NCBI GenBank assembly: GCA_035647855.1
Contig: DASRMP010000055.1
Location: forward strand, 1 to 64,000
Length of the DNA: 64,000 nucleotides
Direction: 5' to 3'
Source: JAAZBW01 sp035647855
GTDB taxonomy: Bacteria > Actinomycetota > Actinomycetes > Actinomycetales > Actinomycetaceae
Each line of letters begins with the position of its first letter. Position 1 is the first letter of the stretch. The notes beneath the pieces are model-generated. The model was not told the origin of the DNA. It worked only from the letters and a program-made list of their open reading frames with translations, and ran no database searches. Positions 18,215 to 25,795 of the stretch are shown here, piece by piece. The position numbers and the translations under genes are program-made.

Positions 18215-19342
18215 TCAGACCACCTCTGCCACCAGCGGAATGAGCATCTCATCTTCCGTGAGGGATCCGTGGACCCCCTTCAGCGCGATGGACCCCGGCG
18301 TCTGGGTTCGTGAGTCCACCACGACCTCGGTGCCCCTCATGAATACGACCACGTCCCCGATCACTGGCTCAAAACGCTCGGCAACGGGCCCGAAAAGCGG
18401 CATCGCCTCATCGCGCAGGGCGATCCAGGCGGAATCGCCGAGATAATCCGACCAGCGCTCGGCCACTTCCTCCGGGCGTGACGTGAAGACATGGCTGGCG
18501 CGTGGCTCACCCGAAACGAGATCGACGCAGGCAGCGAGCGCCGGAGTCGTGGCGACATCCGTCCGCTTGGTGACGTCCACCATGCCGTGGTCCGCGGTGA
18601 TCACGAGCAACGTGCCTGCCGGCAACTCCCGTGCGAGCCGGTCGAGTTCCGCGTCGGTGCGGCTCGCTTCCTCGCCCCACTGCCAGGACTGCCATCCATG
18701 ATCGTGACCGATGTGGTCGACCTCACCCCAGTAGAGGTACGTGGCATCGGCTCGCCCACTGCTCAACTCGTGGACGGCTGCGTCCACACGGTCCTCGAGT
18801 TCTTCCGCCGCGACCTCACGTGCACCGCGCAGGGACGCGACCGTCAGGCCGCTCCCGGTGAACCGAGCGGGAGCCAGCAGAGCGAACCTCTCGGGCCGTG
18901 CGATCCGCTGGGCGAGCGTGGGCACGGTCTGCCACGCAAGCATCGCCTCCGGGCCGTCCTCCCACCGGATCAGGTTCAGCAGGCGTCCACCGGGCTCACG
19001 CACGGTGTAGCCGAGCATCCCCGTCTCGCCCGGTCCTGTGCCGGTGCCGAAGGCCGAGATTGCAGCCGCCGTCGTCGACGGCACGACCGTGGTGAGCCGC
19101 CGCCTTTCACGGCGGCGCAGGAACGGGAAGTGCCCGGACCGCTGCGCCAGCTGCGTGTGGCCGAGGCCATCAATCAGGACCACGCACACGCGGGGCGCGG
19201 GAGGAAGCTCGAGCCCATTCGCGATCGATGCGAAGGACCGCGAACCGGCAACCTGCTCCACGTCCACCGCCGCCAGGGCGGCCGCAAGGATCCCCTGCAG
19301 TCCGCCGCTCTCAGGACGGACGAACTCCGCGGGGAAGGTCAC
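18215..19342 (-). CDS. Nucleotide pyrophosphatase / phosphodiesterase (alkaline phosphatase superfamily)
   Basis: Soluble protein of 375 residues of the type I phosphodiesterase/nucleotide pyrophosphatase family. Metal and nucleophile motifs are seen: CVVLIDGLGHTQLAQ, TVVPSTTAAAISAFGTG with the nucleophilic Thr, WGEVDHIGHDHG, and ITADHGMVDVT. Substrate unknown. It has no signal peptide, so it probably acts in the cytoplasm. The GTG start overlaps the stop of the DUF5998 gene by four bases (GTGA), which implies coupling. Confidence 0.9.
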   Translation of the reverse strand: MTFPAEFVRPESGGLQGILAAALAAVDVEQVAGSRSFASIANGLELPPAPRVCVVLIDGLGHTQLAQRSGHFPFLRRRERRRLTTVVPSTTAAAISAFGTGTGPGETGMLGYTVREPGGRLLNLIRWEDGPEAMLAWQTVPTLAQRIARPERFALLAPARFTGSGLTVASLRGAREVAAEELEDRVDAAVHELSSGRADATYLYWGEVDHIGHDHGWQSWQWGEEASRTDAELDRLARELPAGTLLVITADHGMVDVTKRTDVATTPALAACVDLVSGEPRASHVFTSRPEEVAERWSDYLGDSAWIALRDEAMPLFGPVAERFEPVIGDVVVFMRGTEVVVDSRTQTPGSIALKGVHGSLTEDEMLIPLVAEVV

Positions 19343-19920
19343 AGCTCACTGCTCCTCGCCACCGCTTCCGAGAGCGCCGCGGCGAAGTGCAGTGCCTGCT
19401 CGAGGCGTTCCCGTCCGTCGGCGTGCGCGCTCACCCTCAACGCCAGGTCTTCGCCGGAGACAACGCCGGTGTAGCCGTGGTCCGCCTCGCAGTTCGGGTC
19501 ACCGCAGCCGGCAGGCTCCAGTTCGATCCGCGCGACCCCGCCCCAGTTCACCTGGATCGTCAACTCGTCCACCACGGAACGGTCCGAGCGTGCCGGGTCC
19601 GTGACACCGTGAGAGAGCGCGACCGAGTTGATGCGCTTCAGCGGCACGGCCTCGGTGGTTGCCAGCGCGTGAGCGCTGCGGGCCTGCGGATCGTCGTCGA
19701 CATGAACGCCAATGAGGCGGGTCGGTGTGAGCACGAGTGCGGTGAGGTGGCGGTAGATCTCACGGGAGTCGAACGATGTCTCCGGGTGGACGAGGTACGA
19801 GACCACGTCCTGGCCCCCGATGGCGATACGCAGGACGCGCGCCACGAGGTCGGGATAATAGCCGCCGCGCTGCAGATCGCGGTACAGGTCGTTGCTCAGG
19901 GTCTCGGACACGCCTGCCAT
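19339..19920 (-). CDS. DUF5998 protein
   Basis: Soluble protein of 193 residues, DUF5998, an actinobacterial family without assigned function. Recognisable stretches are LQRGGYYPDLVARVLRIA, HPETSFDSREIYRHLTALVLT and CGDPNCEADHGYTG. It is the first gene of a pair with the phosphodiesterase, and the two are neighbours in many actinobacteria. The ATG at 19920 has only a weak ribosome site. Divergent from parC, 88 bp apart. Confidence 0.88.
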   Translation of the reverse strand: MAGVSETLSNDLYRDLQRGGYYPDLVARVLRIAIGGQDVVSYLVHPETSFDSREIYRHLTALVLTPTRLIGVHVDDDPQARSAHALATTEAVPLKRINSVALSHGVTDPARSDRSVVDELTIQVNWGGVARIELEPAGCGDPNCEADHGYTGVVSGEDLALRVSAHADGRERLEQALHFAAALSEAVARSSEL

Positions 19921-19995
19921 TGTTCATCATTCCCGCTTGCGATGTCATGTTCCACGGGAGACGCGCCGGTCACAGGAATTGCCGCAGGATCTTGC

Positions 19996-20001
19996 GATAA
20001 T
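19996..20001 (+). promoter_or_regulatory. -10 element (GATAAT) of probable leaderless parC transcript
   Basis: GATAAT ends seven bases before the parC ATG at 20009; no Shine-Dalgarno sequence is visible. Confidence 0.45.
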
Positions 20002-20008
20002 CGCGGAT

Positions 20009-22468
20009 ATGAAGCCCTCCAAGCCGCCGGTCCACGAGCACATAGTTGATACGGACGTCGTCGAGGAGATGGAGAGTTCGTTCCTGGAGTACGCGTATTC
20101 CGTGATCCACGCGCGAGCTCTGCCTGACGCCCGGGACGGCCTGAAGCCGGTACAGCGGCGGATCCTGTTCCAGATGAATCAGATGGGCCTGGCGCCCACG
20201 AAGGGCCACGTGAAGTCCGCCCGCGTGGTCGGCGAGGTGATGGGCAAGCTGCACCCGCACGGGGACTCGGCGATTTATGACGCGATGGTGCGTCTCGCCC
20301 AGCCGTGGTCCATGCGGCTTCCGCTGGTGGACGGGCACGGCAACTTCGGTTCCCTGGACGACGGTCCTGCGGCCTCCCGTTACACCGAGGTCCGCCTCTC
20401 GACGGCGGCCCTCGATCTGACAGCGTCGCTGGACGAGAACGTGGTCGATTTCGTCCCGAACTACGACAACCAGTTCATGCAGCCGTCCGTGTTGCCGGCC
20501 GCGTTCCCCAACCTGCTGGTCAACGGCGCGGAGGGCATCGCCGTCGGCATGGCCACCAAGATGCCGCCGCACAACCTGGGCGAGGTGGTCGCGGCGGCGC
20601 GGCATCTCATCGCGAACCCGGACGCGTCGCTGGAGGAACTGATCCGGTTCGTGCCGGGGCCGGACCTGCCCGGCGGCGGCAAGATAGTCGGCCTGGACGG
20701 GATCCGCGAGGCGTACGCGACCGGGCGCGGAATCTTCCGGACTCGCGCCAAGGCCCGGATCGAGTCGATCACGGCGCGCAAGCGCGCGATCGTCGTGACC
20801 GAGTTGCCCTTCCTGGTGGGCCCGGAGCGCGTCATCGACAGGATCAAGACCGCGGTCCAGTCGAAGAAGGTGGATGGTATCTCCGCGATCACGGACCTCA
20901 CCGACCGCGAGAACGGTCTGCGTCTGGTCATCGAGGTGAAGAACTCGTTCAACCCGGAGGCGGTCCTCGAGAAGCTCTACCGCTACACGCCGCTCGAGGA
21001 GTCGTTCGGCATCAACAACGTCGCCCTCGTGGAGGGGAAGCCGCGCACGCTCGGTCTGAGGGAACTGCTCGAGGTCTACGTCAACTTCCGCCTCGAGGTG
21101 GTCCGCCGCCGCACCGAGCACCGGCTCGCCTCCCGCAGGGAACGCCTCCACCTCGTGGAGGGCCTCCTCATCGCCATCCTCGACATCGACGAGGTCATCC
21201 AGGTCATCCGCGGCTCCGACGACGCCGCGCAGGCCCGGGCGCGCCTCATGGCCGTGTTCGAGCTGTCGGAACTACAGGCCGAGTACATTCTCCAACTCCG
21301 TCTGCGCCGCCTCACCAGGTTCTCCCGCATCGAACTCGAGGGCGAAAGAGACCAGCTGCGAGCCGAGATCGAGGAACTCGAAGCCATCCTCACCTCCGAC
21401 GAGGTGCTCCGCACCCTCGTCTCCGATGAACTCGCCGAGGTCTCCTCACGGCTCGCCACACCAAGACGCACGATCCTCCTCGAAGACTCCGGCGCCGCAG
21501 CCACGGCCGTCTCTCCCGCGGCGCGTTCGCACCGCGGAGCCGAGACGGTGCCGCTTGAGGTTCCGGACGGCCCCTCTCTCGTGATGCTGTCCGGAACGGA
21601 CCTTCTCGCCCGCATCGACGGCGGCACCGAGTTGAGCCGCAGAGGGCCGCGCCGCGCCCACGACGCGCTGCGCTCCGCGGTCGAGACGACGACGTACGGG
21701 CAGGTGGGCGTACTGACCTCGACTGGCCGTGTGGTGCGCGTACCTGTGCTCGACATTCCCGCTCTGGCTCCGGTGGAGGGCGCGCCGGGATTGTCCGGCG
21801 GAAGCCCGGTAGGCGAGATGATCGACCTCACCCCTACGGAGGACGCGGTGGGCCTCGTATCCCTGGATCCAGACGCCCCCACCATCGTCGTCGCGACGGC
21901 GGACGGCGCGGTGAAGCGGATCAAGAGCTCCGAGATTCCGGCGCGGGGTGATGCCTTCGATGTGATCAATCTCGCGGTGGGAGACCACGTGGTGGGCGTG
22001 GGCCAGACCATCTCGGACGACGACCGAATCGTACTGGTCGCCTCCGATTCGCAACTGCTGCACTTCGGCGCCTCTGACGTCAGGCCCTACGGCCGCAACG
22101 CAGGCGGCATGGCGGGAATCAAGTTGGCGGTCGGGCAGCACGTCGTTGCCCTTGCAGTGGTACCGGCCGAAGACGCTGCGGACGCCGTCGTCGTGACCGT
22201 CACAGGTGAGCAGGGTGCACTGCCCGGGACGGTGGCGGGGTCGGCCAAGGTGACGCCGTTCACGGCCTTCCCGCCCAAGGGCCGCGCGACGCGCGGGGTG
22301 CGCTCGCACCGGTTCCTGCGGGGCGAGGACCTGCTCCAGCTCGCCTGGGTGGGTGTGGCGCCGCGGGCGGTGGGTGGCGCTGGCCAGCCGATCGAGCTGC
22401 CTGAGGTGGACGAGAGGCGCGACGGTTCGGGGAAGCCGCTGCCCATGGCGGCGGCCGCGATTGGGTAA
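20009..22468 (+). CDS. parC: Type II topoisomerase subunit A, topoisomerase-IV-like (ParC/GyrA family)
   Basis: Breakage-reunion subunit, 819 residues. The active-site Tyr125 lies in AASRYTE. The quinolone-contact region HPHGDSAIYD keeps Ser87 and Asp91 (GyrA Ser83 and Asp87 equivalents). A coiled-coil arm (residues about 420-480) and a C-terminal beta-pinwheel follow. The pinwheel shows no clear GyrA box (QRRGGKG), so a decatenase role is more likely than supercoiling; this is inference. Its partner subunit is encoded 5.6 kb away at 25796-28090 on the other strand. The ATG at 20009 follows GATAAT by seven bases, so the message is probably leaderless. Confidence 0.92.
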   Translation: MKPSKPPVHEHIVDTDVVEEMESSFLEYAYSVIHARALPDARDGLKPVQRRILFQMNQMGLAPTKGHVKSARVVGEVMGKLHPHGDSAIYDAMVRLAQPWSMRLPLVDGHGNFGSLDDGPAASRYTEVRLSTAALDLTASLDENVVDFVPNYDNQFMQPSVLPAAFPNLLVNGAEGIAVGMATKMPPHNLGEVVAAARHLIANPDASLEELIRFVPGPDLPGGGKIVGLDGIREAYATGRGIFRTRAKARIESITARKRAIVVTELPFLVGPERVIDRIKTAVQSKKVDGISAITDLTDRENGLRLVIEVKNSFNPEAVLEKLYRYTPLEESFGINNVALVEGKPRTLGLRELLEVYVNFRLEVVRRRTEHRLASRRERLHLVEGLLIAILDIDEVIQVIRGSDDAAQARARLMAVFELSELQAEYILQLRLRRLTRFSRIELEGERDQLRAEIEELEAILTSDEVLRTLVSDELAEVSSRLATPRRTILLEDSGAAATAVSPAARSHRGAETVPLEVPDGPSLVMLSGTDLLARIDGGTELSRRGPRRAHDALRSAVETTTYGQVGVLTSTGRVVRVPVLDIPALAPVEGAPGLSGGSPVGEMIDLTPTEDAVGLVSLDPDAPTIVVATADGAVKRIKSSEIPARGDAFDVINLAVGDHVVGVGQTISDDDRIVLVASDSQLLHFGASDVRPYGRNAGGMAGIKLAVGQHVVALAVVPAEDAADAVVVTVTGEQGALPGTVAGSAKVTPFTAFPPKGRATRGVRSHRFLRGEDLLQLAWVGVAPRAVGGAGQPIELPEVDERRDGSGKPLPMAAAAIG

Positions 22469-22470
22469 GG

Positions 22471-22478
22471 TATACAAT
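22471..22478 (+). promoter_or_regulatory. -10 element (TATACAAT) of leaderless oxidoreductase transcript
   Basis: The hexamer TACAAT (22473-22478) ends six bases before the ATG at 22485. It overlaps the final codons and stop region of parC, so the downstream gene has its own promoter. Confidence 0.6.
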
Positions 22479-22484
22479 CTGATG

Positions 22485-23651
22485 ATGGTGAGCACGTTCT
22501 CATCGCCGTTGCGTATCGCAGTGGTAGGCGTGGGCGCACAGGGGCGCACGCTCGCGCGGCGCTTCCGGTCGGGCGACATTGCCGGCGCGGCCCTTGCAGC
22601 GCTCGTGACGTCGAAGTCCCGGGAGGCGTTCCCCGAACTGGATGTCCCAACCGTCCGCACCATGGCGGACCTTGTCGCGGCGGACCTCGCCGACGCCGTC
22701 GTGGTCTGCGTGCCGCACTACGAACACCCGGCGCTCGCGATCGACGCGATCAGGCTCGGCCTGCCCGTGCTCGTGGACAAGCCGCTCGCGGTCTACTCGC
22801 TGCAGGTCACCCGGCTTGAAGAGGTGGCCCGGGCCCACCCGGACGTGCCGTTCGGGCTGATCGCGAACTACCGCGCCCATCCCATGTGGGCCGAGGTGAA
22901 GCGGCGCGTCGCGGCCGGCCGCATCGGGGATATGCGGCGCTCGTCCTTCCTCGCGACCCACTACTGGCGGCCGAAGCGATACTTCGAGCAGGCGCCGTGG
23001 CGGGCAACCTGGGGCGGCGAAGGCGGCGGTGTGCTCGTCAATCAGACGGCCCACCAACTCGATCTGTGGACCTGGCTCTGCGGCACGCCCACGTCCGTGT
23101 TCGCAAATGTCCGGTTCGGGTTCCGGCGCGATATCGCCGTCGAGGACGAGGTCAACGCGCTGGTGTCATTCCCCGGCGGCGCCACGGGCGTCTTCACTGC
23201 CGCGACCCATGAGCTTGACGGGGGTGATCGACTCGAGCTCCTCGGCGATCTGGGCAAGGTGGTCATCACCGATTCGGACCATGCCGACATCGTGAGCTAC
23301 ATCAAACCTGAGAAAGACATCAGCGACGAAATGTCGATGGAACTCGCCGCCCAGATCTTCCTCCAGCAGGTGCCGCTGACGAGTCTCTACACAACGGAAC
23401 GGCTGGAATCGTCGCTGAGTCTCGAAGGCATGCTCGACGCCGTCCTCGCCAACTTCGCCGCGCATGTGCTCCACGGTGAGCCGCTGCTCGCCCCCGGGCT
23501 CGAGGGCGGCAACTCCGTTCGACTCGCGAACGCGATGCGCCTGTCCGGCTGGACGGGAAGGGAAGTCCCCCTCGACTTCGACGACGCCGAGTATCTCGAC
23601 GAGCTGAACGCCCGTATCCGGGCGGAGGGCATGTATCCCGAGCGCACCTGA
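22485..23651 (+). CDS. Gfo/Idh/MocA family oxidoreductase
   Basis: NAD(P)-dependent dehydrogenase-like protein of 388 residues. The N-terminal Rossmann domain has VVGVGAQGRTLARR; the family motif is LPVLVDKPLAV with the catalytic Lys, and the substrate domain has GGGVLVNQTAHQLDLWTWLCG. The substrate is unknown; members oxidise sugars, inositols or related polyols. Two ATGs (22482 and 22485) are adjacent; the second fits the leaderless spacing from TACAAT. It starts 17 bp after parC and is convergent with the first GNAT gene. Confidence 0.9.
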   Translation: MVSTFSSPLRIAVVGVGAQGRTLARRFRSGDIAGAALAALVTSKSREAFPELDVPTVRTMADLVAADLADAVVVCVPHYEHPALAIDAIRLGLPVLVDKPLAVYSLQVTRLEEVARAHPDVPFGLIANYRAHPMWAEVKRRVAAGRIGDMRRSSFLATHYWRPKRYFEQAPWRATWGGEGGGVLVNQTAHQLDLWTWLCGTPTSVFANVRFGFRRDIAVEDEVNALVSFPGGATGVFTAATHELDGGDRLELLGDLGKVVITDSDHADIVSYIKPEKDISDEMSMELAAQIFLQQVPLTSLYTTERLESSLSLEGMLDAVLANFAAHVLHGEPLLAPGLEGGNSVRLANAMRLSGWTGREVPLDFDDAEYLDELNARIRAEGMYPERT

Positions 23652-23691
23652 CCGGCCGGCGATCCGTTGCGCCACAGAGGATTCGCTGCGT

Positions 23692-24750
23692 TCAGAGATC
23701 GATCGCCCAGAGCACGGATCGGTGCGTCGGTTCGAAACCGAGGTCGCGGTAGAGCTGGTGTACCGAGCGTTCCTCATCCGAGTCCAGATCGATGCCGCCG
23801 TAGGCCATCCCCGCGTCCCGGAACGCACGCAGGCTCGCGGTCAGGAGGCCCCGCCCTACGCCCCTGTGGCGCCAATCGCCCATCACCACGAGTGTGTCAA
23901 CGTACCCTTCGCGCCAGCCCAGCATCGGCCAGTCGTCCTCATACCGTGCTCCGATGACATACCCCGCCAACCGCGCCCTGTCCGTTGCGCGGTCCACGGC
24001 GACGAACGACCACTCCGGGACCATCTCGGGGAATTCGCGCTCCCACTCCTCTGCAGTGAGGCTCCCGCCGCCGCCTGCCGAGTTGACGATGCTGTGTGCC
24101 TGCCGCACGGGTTCCGCCCAGCCCTGCGACCATCGTTCGATCGTGAGGTGGGCTCCGAGTTCGAACTCCGCCAGCGGCTGGGCGAGGTCCCGGCGCATCC
24201 GAGCGAACGAACGGCGTTCCGTGAATCCGTTGTTCTGGAGGATCGAGGACATGGAGACGAGTTCCTCGTCGGCGATATGCAGGATCTGGGCGGGGCCTTC
24301 GAGGCCGCTGCCGGCGAGCAGGTGGCGGGCCATGTCAATCTGCCACTCCACGAGCTGCGATCCGATCTTGCGGGCACGCCAGCGCGGATCGACCGCTCCC
24401 GAGCCGACCGCCTGGACGATGTTCTCCGAGCCCGCGCGGACGCGGACGAAACCGTGGGCGACGAGTTGCCCGTCCTCGGCGAATCCGCCGTAGCCGGCGT
24501 GTGGCCGGGCGGGGTCGAAAAGTTCGTCGATCTCCATGACGGTGGTCCGGTATGGCGTGCGGTCCGCGTCCTCGCATCGGTGGATGAGTTCGAGGATCTC
24601 GTCCACGTCCTCGATGGAAAGGGCCCGCCAGTCCAGGAGGGCAGCGGGGATCCGGATGACCCCCGGAGGCGCGGCGCGCTCGGACAGTGGTGCCACCGGA
24701 ACCTCTCTCCCGGACGTGGCCCTCTCGGAGGCTTGGTCGGGCGAGGTCAT
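23692..24750 (-). CDS. Tandem GNAT-domain acetyltransferase
   Basis: Protein of 352 residues made of two GNAT folds. The C-terminal one has an intact acetyl-CoA loop, DWRHRGVGRGLLTASL, near residue 300. The N-terminal one has a degenerate loop, DPRWRARKIGSQLVEW, near 125. The layout resembles mycothiol synthase MshD and related double-GNAT proteins, but nothing here identifies the substrate. The ATG overlaps by four bases the stop of another double-GNAT gene, so the two are coupled. Confidence 0.87.
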   Translation of the reverse strand: MTSPDQASERATSGREVPVAPLSERAAPPGVIRIPAALLDWRALSIEDVDEILELIHRCEDADRTPYRTTVMEIDELFDPARPHAGYGGFAEDGQLVAHGFVRVRAGSENIVQAVGSGAVDPRWRARKIGSQLVEWQIDMARHLLAGSGLEGPAQILHIADEELVSMSSILQNNGFTERRSFARMRRDLAQPLAEFELGAHLTIERWSQGWAEPVRQAHSIVNSAGGGGSLTAEEWEREFPEMVPEWSFVAVDRATDRARLAGYVIGARYEDDWPMLGWREGYVDTLVVMGDWRHRGVGRGLLTASLRAFRDAGMAYGGIDLDSDEERSVHQLYRDLGFEPTHRSVLWAIDL

Positions 24751-25754
24751 GGCAACTCGATCGTGTAGAGGGGATCAAGGGCGATGCTGCGATACGACTG
24801 GGCGGCCAGCGCGGAGGCCCAGGTCCGGGCAATGGCCGGGGTCAGCGCGATCGTGACCTCGCCGAGCGCGGCTGCCCAGAGCGTGCGCACCATGTCCGCC
24901 AGGAAGCCCTGGGCGACACGGTGGTCCGCACTGTCGAGAACGAGGCCGAGGACCGAGGCGTTCTGGCCGCGCCGTTCCGCCGGCACGGCGTCCACGAGGA
25001 TTCCGCCCCGGACTTCACCCTCGTGAAGCACTACGCGCGAGAGCGCGGGATCGGCGGCGGCGACGAGTTCCTGCGTGGTCAGTCCGCTGACCAGGAAGGC
25101 GTGGGGGTCCGCGACGGAGCCGAGAAGTTCGGAAACACGACCGTGGTCCGCGCGGGCAAGACCACGCGTGGGCCAGCCTGGCGCTGCTGTACCTTCTGGC
25201 TCGATCTCGATGGGGTCCGAGGAGTCACCAAGGGGCCGTGCCACCATCTCGACCCGGGTGGCGGAGGAGAAACCGGCGGCAGCGTACAGCCGGCGGCGGT
25301 CGATCATGGACGCCGCGATCGGAACCCCGATCGCGCTCGCTTCTGCTCGCCCCTTCGCGAACATCGCCATCGCAGTGGCGTCCTGCCACCGGAGCAGCGC
25401 ACGCCCGATGCCGCGCCCGCGCCATGACGGATCGACGAACGCCCGGATAGCCGCCGTGTGCCTCGTGGCTTCCGCCGTGACACGGACCGTGCCGATGGCG
25501 GCAAGTGAGCCATCGCTCGCGCGTCCCGCGAGAGTGAAGTGCCCGAGCAGGTCAGGACTGAGCTCCCGAGCGGGGAGGAAAACCCGCTGGAGGACGGCCG
25601 CCGGGGACACCATCTGTCCGGTGTCCGCTATCCGCGAGCGTCCCGCCAGCGCGCCGAGTTCGGCAGCGCTCACGTCAGCTCCGGCGCTCCATGCGAGACC
25701 GAGGTGGTCGCCTGGCACGGGAACGCCGAGGAGAACGCTTCGCGAATTCGGCAC
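24747..25754 (-). CDS. Tandem GNAT-domain acetyltransferase
   Basis: Protein of 335 residues with two GNAT folds. Here the N-terminal fold keeps the acetyl-CoA loop (DPSWRGRGIGRALLRWQ near residue 110) and the C-terminal one is degenerate, the reverse of its neighbour. The GTG at 25754 is preceded by TAGGAT six bases upstream and no ribosome site, so the transcript is probably leaderless. The next gene starts within its stop codon. Function unknown; complementary degeneration suggests the two proteins could work as a complex. Confidence 0.85.
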   Translation of the reverse strand: MPNSRSVLLGVPVPGDHLGLAWSAGADVSAAELGALAGRSRIADTGQMVSPAAVLQRVFLPARELSPDLLGHFTLAGRASDGSLAAIGTVRVTAEATRHTAAIRAFVDPSWRGRGIGRALLRWQDATAMAMFAKGRAEASAIGVPIAASMIDRRRLYAAAGFSSATRVEMVARPLGDSSDPIEIEPEGTAAPGWPTRGLARADHGRVSELLGSVADPHAFLVSGLTTQELVAAADPALSRVVLHEGEVRGGILVDAVPAERRGQNASVLGLVLDSADHRVAQGFLADMVRTLWAAALGEVTIALTPAIARTWASALAAQSYRSIALDPLYTIELP

Positions 25755-25760
25755 GACTCG

Positions 25761-25766
25761 ATCCTA
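25761..25766 (-). promoter_or_regulatory. -10 element (TAGGAT) of leaderless double-GNAT operon
   Basis: On the minus strand TAGGAT ends six bases before the GTG start at 25754; no Shine-Dalgarno sequence is present. Confidence 0.55.
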
Positions 25767-25795
25767 CGGTGCCTGGCTGCGGTGGGCCGAAAACG

